Assembly: GCF_026241095.1 (NCBI RefSeq)
Contig: NZ_JAPFGB010000035.1
Location: forward strand, 1-64,000
Length of the DNA: 64,000 bases
Source of the DNA: Saccharopolyspora sp. NFXS83
Lineage (GTDB): Bacteria > Actinomycetota > Actinomycetes > Mycobacteriales > Pseudonocardiaceae
Direction: 5' to 3'
Within the stretch, counting starts at the first letter, position 1; each line of letters begins with the position of its first letter. The notes beneath the pieces were generated by a model, which was given only the letters and a program-made list of their open reading frames with translations, was not told where the DNA came from and searched no databases. Positions 8,160-17,600 of this stretch are shown here, in pieces. The translations under genes were made by a program, and so were the position numbers.

Positions 8160-8161
8160 GA

Positions 8162-8199
8162 GGTTCCCCGGAGCGCGGAGATCGCGGCTCCGGGGAACC
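8162..8199. terminator. Hairpin terminator between convergent genes
   Basis: GGTTCCCCGGAGC (8162-8174) pairs perfectly with 8187-8199 around 12 bases, just before the stop codon of the opposing TIGR03089 gene at 8208. Confidence 0.75.
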
Positions 8200-8207
8200 C
8201 GCCGGGG

Positions 8208-8921
8208 TCAGCCGTCGAGCTCGACGGTGGTCTTCTCGTCGGAGCGGCGCCGCTCGGCCTTCGCCGGGTCCGGATTGCTGACCTGCACCAGCGAACCCTG
8301 CGCCGACAGCACCGCCAGCAGCCCGTCGAGCACGCCGCCCGGCAACGTCCAGTCCATCGTGGACAGAACGCGCGCCCCGGAACCGATGCCCAGCTCGGTC
8401 GCGCGCGCGGCGGCGGTCCCGAGCACCTCGTCGACGGTGGCGCCCAGCAGCGCCGGTGCGCTGCCGGGGATCGACGTGCGCGGGGCGAAGTCGTCGCCGT
8501 GCACCCGGACGTCCGAGACGTAGTCCACGACCTCGGCGGGCAGCCCGCGCACCGGCCCGCCCATCGCGTCCAGCCCCACCGCGGCCACCACGTGCGCGCC
8601 CGCGCCCGACTCGACCGCCGAACCCGGCACGAACGCGACCTCGGCGCCCTTCGGGGCGTCGACCACGTGCGCCCCGCACCACCACGAACCCAGCAGCACG
8701 CCCAGCGTCTGCCAATGCGCGGGCAGCGCCACCGACACGGGCGCCCCCGGTTCCAGGTCGAACTCGTCGACCAGCCAGTTCGCCGTCTTCGCCGCCCAGT
8801 TCGCGACGGTGGCCCTGGACAGCTCGACGCGGGCGCCGGTGGCGTCGTCGTAGTGCGTGATCAACGGCCGGGGCGGTCCCGCGGCCACCATCGGCCCGAG
8901 CAATGCCTGCGTAACGCTCAT
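8208..8921 (-). CDS. TIGR03089 family protein (AMP-ligase-like N-terminal half)
   Basis: 237-residue actinobacterial protein resembling the N-terminal part of acyl-CoA synthetases: RPLITHYDDATGARVELSRATVANWAAKTANWL and VSVALPAHWQTLGVLLGSWWCGAHV. It lacks the phosphate-binding loop and the C-terminal lid, so activity is doubtful. The family is regularly found beside LCP and rhamnose genes, as here. ATG start at 8921. Its role is unknown; a structural or regulatory part in cell-wall assembly would fit the context but is inference. Confidence 0.82.
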   Translation of the reverse strand: MSVTQALLGPMVAAGPPRPLITHYDDATGARVELSRATVANWAAKTANWLVDEFDLEPGAPVSVALPAHWQTLGVLLGSWWCGAHVVDAPKGAEVAFVPGSAVESGAGAHVVAAVGLDAMGGPVRGLPAEVVDYVSDVRVHGDDFAPRTSIPGSAPALLGATVDEVLGTAAARATELGIGSGARVLSTMDWTLPGGVLDGLLAVLSAQGSLVQVSNPDPAKAERRRSDEKTTVELDG

Positions 8922-8971
8922 GCCCGCACCCTATGTCCGGGTCCGAGCGGACGGCTTCGGGGACGGCGCGG

Positions 8972-10219
8972 TCAGTTCACGCAGGGGATGCCCGCGGAGG
9001 TGATGGGCCCGGACGGTGCGGGGGCCTCGCCCTGGTGCCGGGCGGTGCCGTCGAGGTCCAGCGCAGGCCGGCCGACGACGCCGGCGGTGGGGACGAGGCC
9101 CGCGATGAAGTCGTGCACCTGCGCCGGATCCACCTTGACCACGCTCTGCCCGTGCTCGTCGCGGTCGCCGACCGAGCGCACCGGCAGCGTCACGAACCGC
9201 ACGCTGCCCGAGGCCAGTCCCTGCATCTGGGCGGCGAACCCGGTGACGTCCCAGCTCTGGTCGAGCACCACCGAGCGCCGTGCCGCGTCCTGCAGCCCGG
9301 CGAGCTTCGCCGGATCGGTGAGCGTTCCGGTGGACAGCAGCTTGTTCGCCACCGCCGCCATGAACACCTGCTGGCGCACGATCCGGTCCAGGTCGCCGCG
9401 GGGCAGGCCGTGGCGCTGCCGCACGAACGCGAGCGCGTCGCCGCCGGAGATGGTCTGGCGCCCGGCGGCGAAGTCCGCGCCGGAGTCCTTGTCGGAGGTG
9501 GCCTGGTTCAGGCACACCTCGACACCGCCGAGCGCATCGGTGACCTCGTAGAACCCGAGCAGGTTCACCTCGGCGTAGCGGTCCACCCGGACACCGGCGA
9601 GGCCCTGCACGCTCTGCACCAGCGCGCGCTGGCCCGCGAGCTGCGCGCGCCGTTCCGCGTCGGCCCCCGAACCGGAGTCGCGCCGCGCCGCGGCGGCCTT
9701 CGCCAGGCCGTACACGGCGTTGATCTTCTGGGTGCCGCCGGGCATCGCCACCGAGGTGTCGCGCGGCAGCGACACCGCCGTCGGCTGCGCTCCGTCGTGC
9801 GGGACGCGCAGCAGGACCAGCGTGTCGGTGTTGAGCCCGCTGGTGCTCTCGGTGCGCAGCTCCCGCAGGACGTCCAGCGGCAGCGGCTCGCCCTGCGCGT
9901 CGGTGCGGCTGTCGTTGCCGACCAGCAGCAGATCGGTGGCGCCGTCGTCGGCAGGCGGCGCGTCCGGCGTCTCGGTGAGCACCTCGGCGCTGCTGACCTC
10001 GCCGCTGAGCCGGTCCAGCGCGGTCCACCCGGCGGCGGTGATCGCCAGCACGCCCGCCGACAGCAGCGCGAACAGCGCCCGGCCGGTGATCCGCGCGAGC
10101 CGTCGTCCCCGGCGTCGGCGGGTGGTGGGTTCTCCCCGCGGTTCGGAGGTGTCCGCCGACCGGTCCGCGGCCTGTTCGGCCGCCTGGTCCGCGTCCCGCG
10201 GAACCTGTTCGTCGGCCAC
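8972..10219 (-). CDS. LCP family cell-wall ligase (LytR-CpsA-Psr), first copy
   Basis: Membrane-anchored enzyme of the LCP family, which transfers polyprenyl-linked glycopolymers onto peptidoglycan (arabinogalactan in mycolata and relatives). The 415-residue protein has a disordered basic N-terminus, one transmembrane segment (about residues 46-66), then the LCP domain with DLLLVGNDSRTD, SLPRDTSVAMPG, GGVEVCLNQ and the arginine signature FVRQRHGLPRGDLDRIVRQQ. It lacks the long C-terminal LytR_C domain of its neighbour but shares the very end (AGIPCVN). The two LCP genes are tandem paralogues. Confidence 0.93.
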   Translation of the reverse strand: MADEQVPRDADQAAEQAADRSADTSEPRGEPTTRRRRGRRLARITGRALFALLSAGVLAITAAGWTALDRLSGEVSSAEVLTETPDAPPADDGATDLLLVGNDSRTDAQGEPLPLDVLRELRTESTSGLNTDTLVLLRVPHDGAQPTAVSLPRDTSVAMPGGTQKINAVYGLAKAAAARRDSGSGADAERRAQLAGQRALVQSVQGLAGVRVDRYAEVNLLGFYEVTDALGGVEVCLNQATSDKDSGADFAAGRQTISGGDALAFVRQRHGLPRGDLDRIVRQQVFMAAVANKLLSTGTLTDPAKLAGLQDAARRSVVLDQSWDVTGFAAQMQGLASGSVRFVTLPVRSVGDRDEHGQSVVKVDPAQVHDFIAGLVPTAGVVGRPALDLDGTARHQGEAPAPSGPITSAGIPCVN

Positions 10220-10301
10220 GGTTCCTCCCCCGATACTGCGGCCCGTCCTCGACGGCCCGCCCCGACAGCGGGCCGACCACGAGGTTGATCCAGCTTAACC
10301 G

Positions 10302-10349
10302 GATCACCCCGCCGATCGGGCCTGTTGAGCCCGGTTCGGCGGGGTGATC
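10302..10349 (-). terminator. Terminator downstream of the second LCP gene
   Basis: GATCACCCCGCCGA (10302-10315) pairs perfectly with 10336-10349, with an inner CGGGC/GCCCG stem. It lies just after the stop codon of the LCP gene ending at 10366 and before the start of the next LCP gene, so the two are probably separate transcripts. Confidence 0.75.
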
Positions 10350-10365
10350 GGTCGTGCGGTTGCGG

Positions 10366-12150
10366 TCAGTTCACGCAGGGAACTCCACCGGCGTTGATCG
10401 GCTGCTCCGGTCCGCCCGGCTGCTGCGCGGGCCGCGGGGCGGCCTGCCTGCCGCCGTCGAGCCGGATCTGCTTGCCGCCCGCGAAGTTCTGCGTTCCCGG
10501 ACCGGCGTAATCGCTGCCCAAGTACACCTCGACGGAGCCGGCGGTGAGGTTGCTGCTCACCTTCAGCGGCAGCCCGCCGAGCGAGTCGGCGACCTGCTGG
10601 GCGACGGCCTCGTCGCCCGCCGCGTGGTAGACCAGCGAGCTCGGCATGGAGTCGGCGTTGGAGCTGCCGCCCTGGGAGAAGCCCTCCTGGCTGAGGGTGC
10701 TGAGCACTTCGCCCGCCAGGCCGGTCTTGCCGGAGGCGTTGAACACGCTGACGCTGGTGCCGCTGCGCTGCTCCTCGGCGGCCTTCGCCGCCTGCTCCTT
10801 GGCCTGGCGCTCCTCCGGGGGCAGCAGCAGGTTGTCCACGAACTGCTTGACCTCGCGGGGGTTGGCCTCGACGTCCTCGGCGCCCGATTCGCCGACGAGC
10901 TCGATGGGGATCGTCTGGAAGTCGATGTCGCCACCGGCGATACCGGACATCTGCTGGGCGAAGTCGACCACGTCCCAGCCCTGGTCCAGGACCACGGACT
11001 TCTTCAGCGCCTCCATCAGCCCGCTGAGCTTGGTGGGGTTGCTCAAGGTGCCGCCGGCGAGCATCTTGCCCGCCAGGCCGGACATGAACACCTGCTGGCG
11101 CACCACGCGGTCCAGGTCGCCGCGCGGCAGGCCGTGGCGCTGGCGCACGAACGCCAGCGCGTCGGCGCCCGCGATGGTCTGCGGGCCCGCCTCGAACACC
11201 GCGCCCGAGTAGTCGCTGTCGTCCACGTCGTCGAGCAGGCACACGTCGACGCCGCCGACGGCCGTGGTGATGTCGTGGAAGCCGAGCAGGTTGACCTCGG
11301 CGTAGTGGTCGATGCTCGCCCCGGACAGCTCCTGGATGGTCTTGATCAGGAACTTCTGGCCTTCGGCCTTGGACTGGAGTTCCAGCTGCTTGGGGTCGGT
11401 GACGCCTTCGGATTCCAGGCGGGCGCGGGCGTCGCTCTTCGCCCGGCCCATGGCCGAGTTGAGCTTCTGCTCCCCGTAACCGTTGCCGAGCTGCACCATC
11501 GTGTCGCGCGGGAAGGACACGGCGCTGGCGCGCTGACCCCCGTTGGGGATGCGCATCAGGATCATCGTGTCGGTGAGGTCGCCGCCCTCGTCATCGGTGG
11601 TGCGCAGCGACTCCAGCACGTCCTTCGGCAACGGGTTCCCGTCGGCGTCGGTGCGGCTGTCGTTGCCGATGAGCAGCACGTCGGTGGCGCCGTCGGGCGA
11701 GTTGAACCCGCTGCCGATGACGTCGCTGCCGGAGAGGCCGTTGTTCAGGTTGCGCAGCGCGCCCCACGCGTAGCCGGTGGTGCCGAGCACCAGGACCGAC
11801 AGCAGGGCCACCACGGTGCGCCCGACGGTGTTGGCTCGGCGGGACGAGCCGGGGCCGTCGGAGTCGTCCGGTGGCGGTGGTGCCGGGGGCGCCGCGGGGT
11901 TGCGCGGTCCGTCGCCCGAGGAGCGCCGCGATGCCGAGCGGTCCGGCGGGGCGGGGCGCTCGGACGGTGCGGGCCGTTCGGGGGGCGCGGGGCGGCGCGG
12001 TTCGCCGCCGCTCGGTCGTCCCGCAGGTGCGGGTCCGCCTGGCCGGGGCCTGCCCGGAGGGGCAGGTGGGCCGCCCTGCGGCCCGCGCGGGGGGACGGGC
12101 CTGCCCGGCTGCCCTGGTGGGCCACCTGGCCGTCGCGACCGGTCGTCCAC
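10366..12150 (-). CDS. LCP family cell-wall ligase with LytR_C domain, second copy
   Basis: 594-residue LCP enzyme comparable to Rv3267 by position. A long proline-, glycine- and arginine-rich cytoplasmic tail (to about residue 120) precedes one transmembrane segment; the LCP domain has DVLLIGNDSRTDADG, SFPRDTMVQL, GGVDVCLLDD and FVRQRHGLPRGDLDRVVRQQ. A C-terminal LytR_C domain follows (SVSVFNASGKTGLAGEVL), ending GGVPCVN. I chose the GTG at 12150 because CCAAGGAGG precedes it at good spacing. Divergent from rmlB with 264 bases between. Confidence 0.93.
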   Translation of the reverse strand: MDDRSRRPGGPPGQPGRPVPPRGPQGGPPAPPGRPRPGGPAPAGRPSGGEPRRPAPPERPAPSERPAPPDRSASRRSSGDGPRNPAAPPAPPPPDDSDGPGSSRRANTVGRTVVALLSVLVLGTTGYAWGALRNLNNGLSGSDVIGSGFNSPDGATDVLLIGNDSRTDADGNPLPKDVLESLRTTDDEGGDLTDTMILMRIPNGGQRASAVSFPRDTMVQLGNGYGEQKLNSAMGRAKSDARARLESEGVTDPKQLELQSKAEGQKFLIKTIQELSGASIDHYAEVNLLGFHDITTAVGGVDVCLLDDVDDSDYSGAVFEAGPQTIAGADALAFVRQRHGLPRGDLDRVVRQQVFMSGLAGKMLAGGTLSNPTKLSGLMEALKKSVVLDQGWDVVDFAQQMSGIAGGDIDFQTIPIELVGESGAEDVEANPREVKQFVDNLLLPPEERQAKEQAAKAAEEQRSGTSVSVFNASGKTGLAGEVLSTLSQEGFSQGGSSNADSMPSSLVYHAAGDEAVAQQVADSLGGLPLKVSSNLTAGSVEVYLGSDYAGPGTQNFAGGKQIRLDGGRQAAPRPAQQPGGPEQPINAGGVPCVN

Positions 12151-12414
12151 GCCGAATCCTCCTTGGGCCTGCCTGCGAGCGTTACACCTCGCCGGGGTGA
12201 TTTTCGGCGGGGTCACCGTGCAGGCTAACGGTGATCTACCGATGGGGTTGCGCGCGGGAGGGACCATCGGTGTCACTCGATCGCCGGACACGTCTGATCA
12301 CCGATTGTGGTTCGGTACCGTGCTTTCCCCGATTTCCCACGTGGCAGACTGCTCGGCGAAGACCCCGTCCGGGTCCGGATCCGCGGGTCCGTCCCACCAC
12401 TTGCGGAAGGTGTC

Positions 12415-13404
12415 ATGCGAGTTCTGATCACCGGTGGTGCCGGTTTCATCGGGTCGCACTACACGCGGCAGCTGCTCGGCGGCGCCTACCCGGAGTTCGC
12501 CGACGCCGAGGTCGTGGTGCTGGACAAGCTCACCTACGCGGGCAACAAGGCGAACCTGAGCACCGTCGCCGACGATCCCCGGCTGCGCTTCGTGCAGGGC
12601 GACATCTGCGACGCCGCGCTGGTCGGCGAGCTGATGCGCGGCGTGGACGTGGTCGTGCACTTCGCCGCCGAGTCCCACGTGGACAGATCGATCCTGGGCG
12701 CGTCGGACTTCGTGCTCACCAACGTCGTCGGTACCGACACCCTGCTGCAGGCTGCGCTGGCGGCGGAGGTGGGCAAGTTCGTGCACGTCTCCACCGACGA
12801 GGTCTACGGCTCCATCGACGAGGGCTCGTGGCCGGAGGAGCACCCGCTGGAGCCGAACTCGCCGTACTCGGCGGCCAAAGCGGGCTCCGACCTGCTGGCC
12901 CGCGCGTACTTCCGCACCCACGGGCTGCCGGTCTGCGTGACCCGCTGCTCCAACAACTACGGCCCGTACCAGTTCCCCGAGAAGATGCTGCCGCTGTTCA
13001 TCACGAACCTGCTCGACGGCAAGCAGGTGCCGCTCTACGGCGACGGCGGCAACGTGCGGGACTGGCTGCACGTGACCGACCACTGCCGGGGCATCCAGCT
13101 CGTCGCCGAATCGGGGCGGCCGGGTGAGATGTACAACATCGGCGGCGGCACCGAGCTGACGAACCGGGAGCTGACCGAGCGGTTGCTGACCGAGCTCGGC
13201 GCGGACGCCTCGATGGTGCGGTCCGTGGCGGACCGCAAGGGCCACGACCGCCGCTACTCGGTGGACCACGCGAAGATCAGCGCGGAGCTCGGCTACCGGC
13301 CGACGGTCGCCTTCGACGACGGCCTGGCCGGCACGGTCCGCTGGTACCGGGAGAACCGGGCCTGGTGGGAGCCGTTGAAGTCGGCGGCTCTGGTCACCGG
13401 ATGA
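12415..13404 (+). CDS. rmlB: dTDP-glucose 4,6-dehydratase
   Basis: NAD-dependent short-chain dehydrogenase that makes dTDP-4-keto-6-deoxyglucose, the second step of dTDP-L-rhamnose synthesis. The 329-residue protein has the Rossmann motif GGAGFIGSH, VVHFAAESHVDRS, STDEVYG, and the catalytic YSAAKAGSD. ATG at 12415 is set by the family N-terminus (MRVLITGG) and a GGAAGG ribosome site. The stop overlaps the rmlD start as ATGA. rmlA and rmlC are not in this window. Confidence 0.96.
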   Translation: MRVLITGGAGFIGSHYTRQLLGGAYPEFADAEVVVLDKLTYAGNKANLSTVADDPRLRFVQGDICDAALVGELMRGVDVVVHFAAESHVDRSILGASDFVLTNVVGTDTLLQAALAAEVGKFVHVSTDEVYGSIDEGSWPEEHPLEPNSPYSAAKAGSDLLARAYFRTHGLPVCVTRCSNNYGPYQFPEKMLPLFITNLLDGKQVPLYGDGGNVRDWLHVTDHCRGIQLVAESGRPGEMYNIGGGTELTNRELTERLLTELGADASMVRSVADRKGHDRRYSVDHAKISAELGYRPTVAFDDGLAGTVRWYRENRAWWEPLKSAALVTG

Positions 13405-14333
13405 GCTCGGTGGAACGCGGCGAGATCGCGCTGCTGGTGCCGGGAGGCCGGGGCCAGCTGGGCCGCGAGCTGCACCGCCGGGCGAAGGGGATCGCCGGGC
13501 TGGTGCACGCGCCCGGCTCGGCAGAGCTGGACATCCGCGACGCGCAGGACGTCTCGGACGAGGTGGACGCCTTCGCCGAGGCCGCGCGGGACAACAACCT
13601 GCGCCCGGTGGTGCTCAACGCCGCCGCGCACACGGCGGTGGACGCAGCGGAGAGCGAACCCGAACTGGCCGCGGCGATCAACGTGGACGGAGCGGCGGCG
13701 CTGGCCCGGGCCTGCGCGCGGCGGCGGGTTCCGCTGGTGCACCTGTCCACCGACTACGTCTTCGACGGCACCGCGGACGCGCCTTACGAGCCGACCGACG
13801 CGACGGAGCCGCGCGCGGTGTACGGGCGCACGAAGCTCGCGGGGGAGCAGGCTGTGCTCGCGGCGGCCGAGCGCGCCTGGGTGGTGCGCACGGCGTGGGT
13901 GTACGGCGCCGGGGGAGCGAACTTCGTCAAGACGATGGTCCGGCTGGCGGGGGAGCGGGACACCGTGACCGTGGTCGACGACCAGATCGGGGCGCCGACC
14001 TGGACCGGTGATCTCGCCGACGGGCTGCTGGAGCTCGCCGGCCTGCTGGCCGCGCGCCGCGATCCGGCGGAGCGGGTGCTGCACTGCACCAACGGCGGGC
14101 GGGCGAGCTGGTTCGAGTTCGCGCGCGCGGTGTTCGCCGAGATCGGCGCCGATCCGGAGCGGGTGCTGCCGTGCACCACGGCCGACTTCCCCCGTCCGGC
14201 GCCGCGGCCGGGCTATTCGGTGCTGTCGCCGCGGGCGTGGGCCGAGGCGGGCTTGAGCCCGTTGCGGGACTGGCGCAGCGCGCTGGCCGACGCCTTCCTG
14301 CAGGACGGCCCGGCGTTGCGCGGCGAGGCCTGA
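13401..14333 (+). CDS. rmlD: dTDP-4-dehydrorhamnose reductase
   Basis: Reduces dTDP-4-keto-L-rhamnose to dTDP-L-rhamnose, the donor for the arabinogalactan linker. The 310-residue protein has GGRGQLGREL near the N-terminus, VLNAAAHTAVDAAE, HLSTDYVFDG, the catalytic YGRTKLAGE and RTAWVYG. Translation is coupled to rmlB by a 4-base overlap. In M. tuberculosis wbbL and manB follow directly; here they are displaced by about 15 kb of lanthipeptide and glycosyltransferase genes. Confidence 0.95.
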   Translation: MSSVERGEIALLVPGGRGQLGRELHRRAKGIAGLVHAPGSAELDIRDAQDVSDEVDAFAEAARDNNLRPVVLNAAAHTAVDAAESEPELAAAINVDGAAALARACARRRVPLVHLSTDYVFDGTADAPYEPTDATEPRAVYGRTKLAGEQAVLAAAERAWVVRTAWVYGAGGANFVKTMVRLAGERDTVTVVDDQIGAPTWTGDLADGLLELAGLLAARRDPAERVLHCTNGGRASWFEFARAVFAEIGADPERVLPCTTADFPRPAPRPGYSVLSPRAWAEAGLSPLRDWRSALADAFLQDGPALRGEA

Positions 14334-14761
14334 CGGCGTCGAACGGCGCGGCCGGGCAGGCCCACGCGTTGCACTGATGCATGGATGTGCAGTCTTGGAG
14401 TGGCACGTGCACTTTTGAGATGTGTTGTCCGCTTTCTCGTGTACGCATTGTTGCGGGTTCGGTGTTCCTGGTATTCGTGCATTCGATTCGGCCGGTGCGA
14501 GTTCTGGCTGAACCGTTTCTCCTGGGAAGGCGGCCGTTACGGGCGAACGGGTGATTCGCGGTGGCCTCCGATTTGGCGTTTCGCGTTCTACCTCGCGGTA
14601 ACGAGACCTAAGTAGTCACTCGTTGAGTCCAGTGCGATCACCGGTTCGGCGGGTTGGCATTTTCCGGTGGCCATGAGGAAATTTCATGGCGACCGGCGAA
14701 GTGTCGTGCCGATCGGGTTGTCGCGGAAAAGTCATGATCGTTGCTCGGTGAAAGGTCTGCC
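14334..14761 (+). other. Upstream region of the lanthipeptide cluster
   Basis: 428 bases of lower GC than the surroundings, which marks it as the promoter region of the inserted cluster. A cysteine-rich open frame (14385-14615) crosses it but has no ribosome site or recognisable features. I see no clear promoter hexamers or operator. Confidence 0.5.
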
Positions 14762-17323
14762 ATGGATCTCCGGTATGAAGCATTCTGCTTCGCCGATCCG
14801 CTCTTCTACGATGAGCAGAACGGCTCTTCCGGTGATTCCGGCGGCCGAGGTGAATACGCGCGGCTGCTGGCGGTTCCCGAAGGTTCGAGCTGGCGGGACG
14901 GTTCGCTCGGGATCTGGCGGATGCTGCGACCGCAGGGCGTCGAACTGCCGGAACAGGGCTGGAAGGTGCACGTCTCGGCGACGATCGACAATGCGGAACG
15001 AGTGCTGCGCGTCGTCGGCGACCATTGTCTGCGCAATCGGGTCGCGTTCAAGCACCTGCGCGATCAGGCCGTGCTTCTGGTGCGGAACTCGAAATACGCG
15101 CCGCGCTCCGGCAGCGGAAAGTTCATCACCGCGTACCCGGTGGACGACGATCACCTGCGGACCATTCTCGTCGAGCTCTCCGCGGCGCTCGCCGGTGAAC
15201 CCGGCCCTTACATTCTGAGCGATCTCCGCTACGGCGCCGGCCCGCTCTACGTTCGATTCGGCGGATTCGAGCAGCGGTGGGCGGAACTCGGCGGAAGCCG
15301 GGTGCCCGCCGTGGAACGACCCGACGGCGTGCTCGTTCCCGACGTGCGCGGACCGGGATTCTCCGTGCCCGAGTGGGTGCGGCTGCCGGAGTTCCTCGAA
15401 CCGCACCTGGCGGCCCGCAAGAACGGCGACCCGGCGCAATTGCCGTACCGGGTGACCTCCTCGCTGCACTTCTCCAACGGCGGCGGCGTCTACCGCGCGA
15501 CCAGGGAATCCGACGGTGCCGACGTGGTGCTCAAGGAGGCCCGCCCGCACGCGGGGCTGGACCGCGACGGCACCGACGCGCCGGCCCGGCTGCGCCGCGA
15601 GCACGAAGTGCTGCGGCACCTCAGCGGCATCGAAGGCGTCCCCGAGGCGCACGAGCTGTTCCCGGTGTGGGAGCACACCTTCCTCGCGATGGAACCGATG
15701 CCAGGACGGTCGTTGGGCTCGTGGCTGGCCCGGAACTACCCGCTGACCCGGCGGCACGTCACCGCCGGCGAGCTCGCCCGCTACGCGGACCGCGCGCTGG
15801 CGCTGCTGGACCGGGTGCGGGACCTGATCGACCAGGTGCACGGGCGCGGCGTGGTGTTCGGGGACCTGCACCCGCTGAACGTGCTGGTCGACGAGGACGA
15901 CTCGGTCGCGCTGGTGGACTTCGAGATGGCCTCGCTCGACTTGGCCCCGCCGCGCCCCGCGCTCGGCGCCCCCGGATTCCGCGCGCCGCCCGGCACCACC
16001 GGGCCGGACGTCGACCGGCACGCGCTGGCCGCGCTCGCGCTGTGGCTGTTCCTGCCGCTGAACCCGCTGCTGGAACTGGCTCCCGGCAAGCTCGACGCGC
16101 TCATCACCGTCGTGCGCCGGCGCTTCGACCTGCCCGCCGAATACGGCGAAGCGCTGCGCGAACGGCTGCTGCCCGACGGCGCCGCGTCCGCGACCACCGA
16201 ACTGGACCAGCGCGCGCCGGACTGGGGCATCGTCCGCAAAGGATTCGCCGAAGGCGTGCTCGGCACCGCCACGCCCGAGCGCAGCGACCGGCTGTTCCCC
16301 GGCGACATCGAGCAATTCCGGGTCGGCGGCACCGGATTCGCCTACGGCGCGGCCGGTGTGCTGCACGCGTTGGACGTGGCCGGTGCCGGGCGCTACCCGG
16401 AGCACGAGCAGTGGCTGATCGACGCGGTGCGCCGCACGCCGCCGCAACGTCCCGGCCTGCTCGACGGCGCGCACGGCACCGCCCACGTGCTGGAGAACCT
16501 GGGGCACGGGGAAGTCGCGCTGGAACTGCTCGACGCCGCCGCGGGCCTCGCCGAACGCACCGAGGACCACGGTTACGCCGGTGGTCTCGCCGGGATCGCG
16601 CTGAACCTGCTGCACTTCGCGCACCGGCGCGACGACGGCGAATTCCTGCGCCGCGCGTTGAACATCGGCGACCGGCTCGCGACGGCGCTGCCCGCGGCGC
16701 CGCCGCCGGGCGAGGTCGGCCGGGCCGGGCTGCTCGACGGCTGGGCGGGACCGGCGCTGCTGTTCACCCACCTCCACGACGTCACCGGCGAGCGGAGCTG
16801 GCTGGACCTCGCCGACCGGGCGCTGCTGCGGGACCTCGACGAATGCGTGCGGGCCGACGACGGCGGCCTGCAGGTCCGCGACGGCGGAGCCCGCACGCTG
16901 CCCTACGCGGGGGTGGGCAGCGCGGGCATCGCCTTGGTGGCCGAGGAACTCGCGCGGCGCCACCCGGAGGCCGAATGCCTGCGGTGGCAAGGGGACCTGC
17001 TCTCCGCCTGCCTCGGCGAGTTCGTCATCCACCCCGGCCTGCTGTTCGGCCGCTGCGGCCTGCTCGCGGCGCTGGCTGCGGCGCACCGCCGCAGCCCCGA
17101 TCCCGGGTGGGCGGACGCGATCGGCGTCCACCTCGCGGCGCTGGGCGTCCATGCGCTGCCGATCGGCGACGGCGGCATCGCGATGCCCGGCAACCAGCTG
17201 CTGCGGCTCTCGACGGACGTCGCCACCGGCGGAGCGGGGGTGCTCGGAACCGTCGCCGCCGTGCTCGACGGGCACGGCCGGGTGCTGCCGTTCTTCGGCG
17301 CCGAGCCGGGGACGCCGCACTGA
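14762..17323 (+). CDS. ramC: Class III lanthipeptide synthetase (RamC/AmfT-like LanKC)
   Basis: 853-residue trifunctional enzyme that phosphorylates Ser/Thr of the precursor, eliminates phosphate to dehydroamino acids and cyclises them with cysteine. The N-terminal ~200 residues are the lyase region. The kinase domain has VVLKEARPH (Lys258), FGDLHPLNV (Asp368, Asn373) and a DFE variant of the magnesium motif (Asp386). The C-terminal LanC-like domain, from about residue 520, lacks the zinc-binding Cys-Cys-His set: where class IV enzymes have CHG it reads FGRCG, so class III. ATG 14762 is preceded by GTGAAAGG. The precursor and two exporters follow on the same strand. Confidence 0.93.
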   Translation: MDLRYEAFCFADPLFYDEQNGSSGDSGGRGEYARLLAVPEGSSWRDGSLGIWRMLRPQGVELPEQGWKVHVSATIDNAERVLRVVGDHCLRNRVAFKHLRDQAVLLVRNSKYAPRSGSGKFITAYPVDDDHLRTILVELSAALAGEPGPYILSDLRYGAGPLYVRFGGFEQRWAELGGSRVPAVERPDGVLVPDVRGPGFSVPEWVRLPEFLEPHLAARKNGDPAQLPYRVTSSLHFSNGGGVYRATRESDGADVVLKEARPHAGLDRDGTDAPARLRREHEVLRHLSGIEGVPEAHELFPVWEHTFLAMEPMPGRSLGSWLARNYPLTRRHVTAGELARYADRALALLDRVRDLIDQVHGRGVVFGDLHPLNVLVDEDDSVALVDFEMASLDLAPPRPALGAPGFRAPPGTTGPDVDRHALAALALWLFLPLNPLLELAPGKLDALITVVRRRFDLPAEYGEALRERLLPDGAASATTELDQRAPDWGIVRKGFAEGVLGTATPERSDRLFPGDIEQFRVGGTGFAYGAAGVLHALDVAGAGRYPEHEQWLIDAVRRTPPQRPGLLDGAHGTAHVLENLGHGEVALELLDAAAGLAERTEDHGYAGGLAGIALNLLHFAHRRDDGEFLRRALNIGDRLATALPAAPPPGEVGRAGLLDGWAGPALLFTHLHDVTGERSWLDLADRALLRDLDECVRADDGGLQVRDGGARTLPYAGVGSAGIALVAEELARRHPEAECLRWQGDLLSACLGEFVIHPGLLFGRCGLLAALAAAHRRSPDPGWADAIGVHLAALGVHALPIGDGGIAMPGNQLLRLSTDVATGGAGVLGTVAAVLDGHGRVLPFFGAEPGTPH

Positions 17324-17397
17324 GAACCGTGCCGCGCGCAGCGGGCGCGGCACCCACGAACCCCGGGCGGAACACCGTCCGGACAGCGAGGAAAACG

Positions 17398-17556
17398 ATG
17401 AAGGGAACGACCATGGAGATGGTTCTTCAGCTGCAGGAGCTCGACGCGCACGACGCCTCGTTCGGCGGTGGCGACGGCGGTGGCGACAACGGCAGCAACC
17501 TGAGCCTGCTGGCAGCTTGTGCGAACAGCACGGTCAGCGTGCTCACCTGCAACTGA
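17398..17556 (+). CDS. ramS: SapB/AmfS-type class III lanthipeptide precursor
   Basis: 52-residue precursor missed by length-based gene calling. The leader carries MVLQLQELD (residues 8-16), matching the hydrophobic leader box recognised by class III synthetases, then a Gly/Asp-rich spacer. The core has the double motif Ser33-x2-Ser36-x4-Cys41 and Ser44-x2-Ser47-x3-Cys51, ending CN, as in SapB of Streptomyces. SapB-like peptides act as surfactants that help aerial hyphae emerge. Start ATG 17398 follows GCGAGGAAAACG. An alternative start at 17413 would remove five residues. Confidence 0.9.
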   Translation: MKGTTMEMVLQLQELDAHDASFGGGDGGGDNGSNLSLLAACANSTVSVLTCN

Positions 17557-17563
17557 GCCTGAG

Positions 17564-17600
17564 CGTGGGAGCGGCGCAGTCCAAGTGCGCCGCTCCCACG
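17564..17600 (+). terminator. Strong hairpin after the lanthipeptide precursor
   Basis: A perfect 15-base stem starting CGTGGGAGCGGCGCA (17564-17578) with a 7-base loop, 8 bases after the precursor stop codon. It would raise precursor mRNA over exporter mRNA by termination or by 3' end protection. Confidence 0.8.

Noticed and set aside
14385-14615. Cysteine-rich 76-codon frame upstream of LanKC as a second peptide
   Set aside because: No ribosome site, no leader motif, and the sequence is better explained as a promoter region.
14732-17353. An 873-codon open frame on the minus strand opposite LanKC
   Set aside because: Composition is typical of antisense shadows in GC-rich DNA, and the plus strand holds an unmistakable kinase-cyclase.
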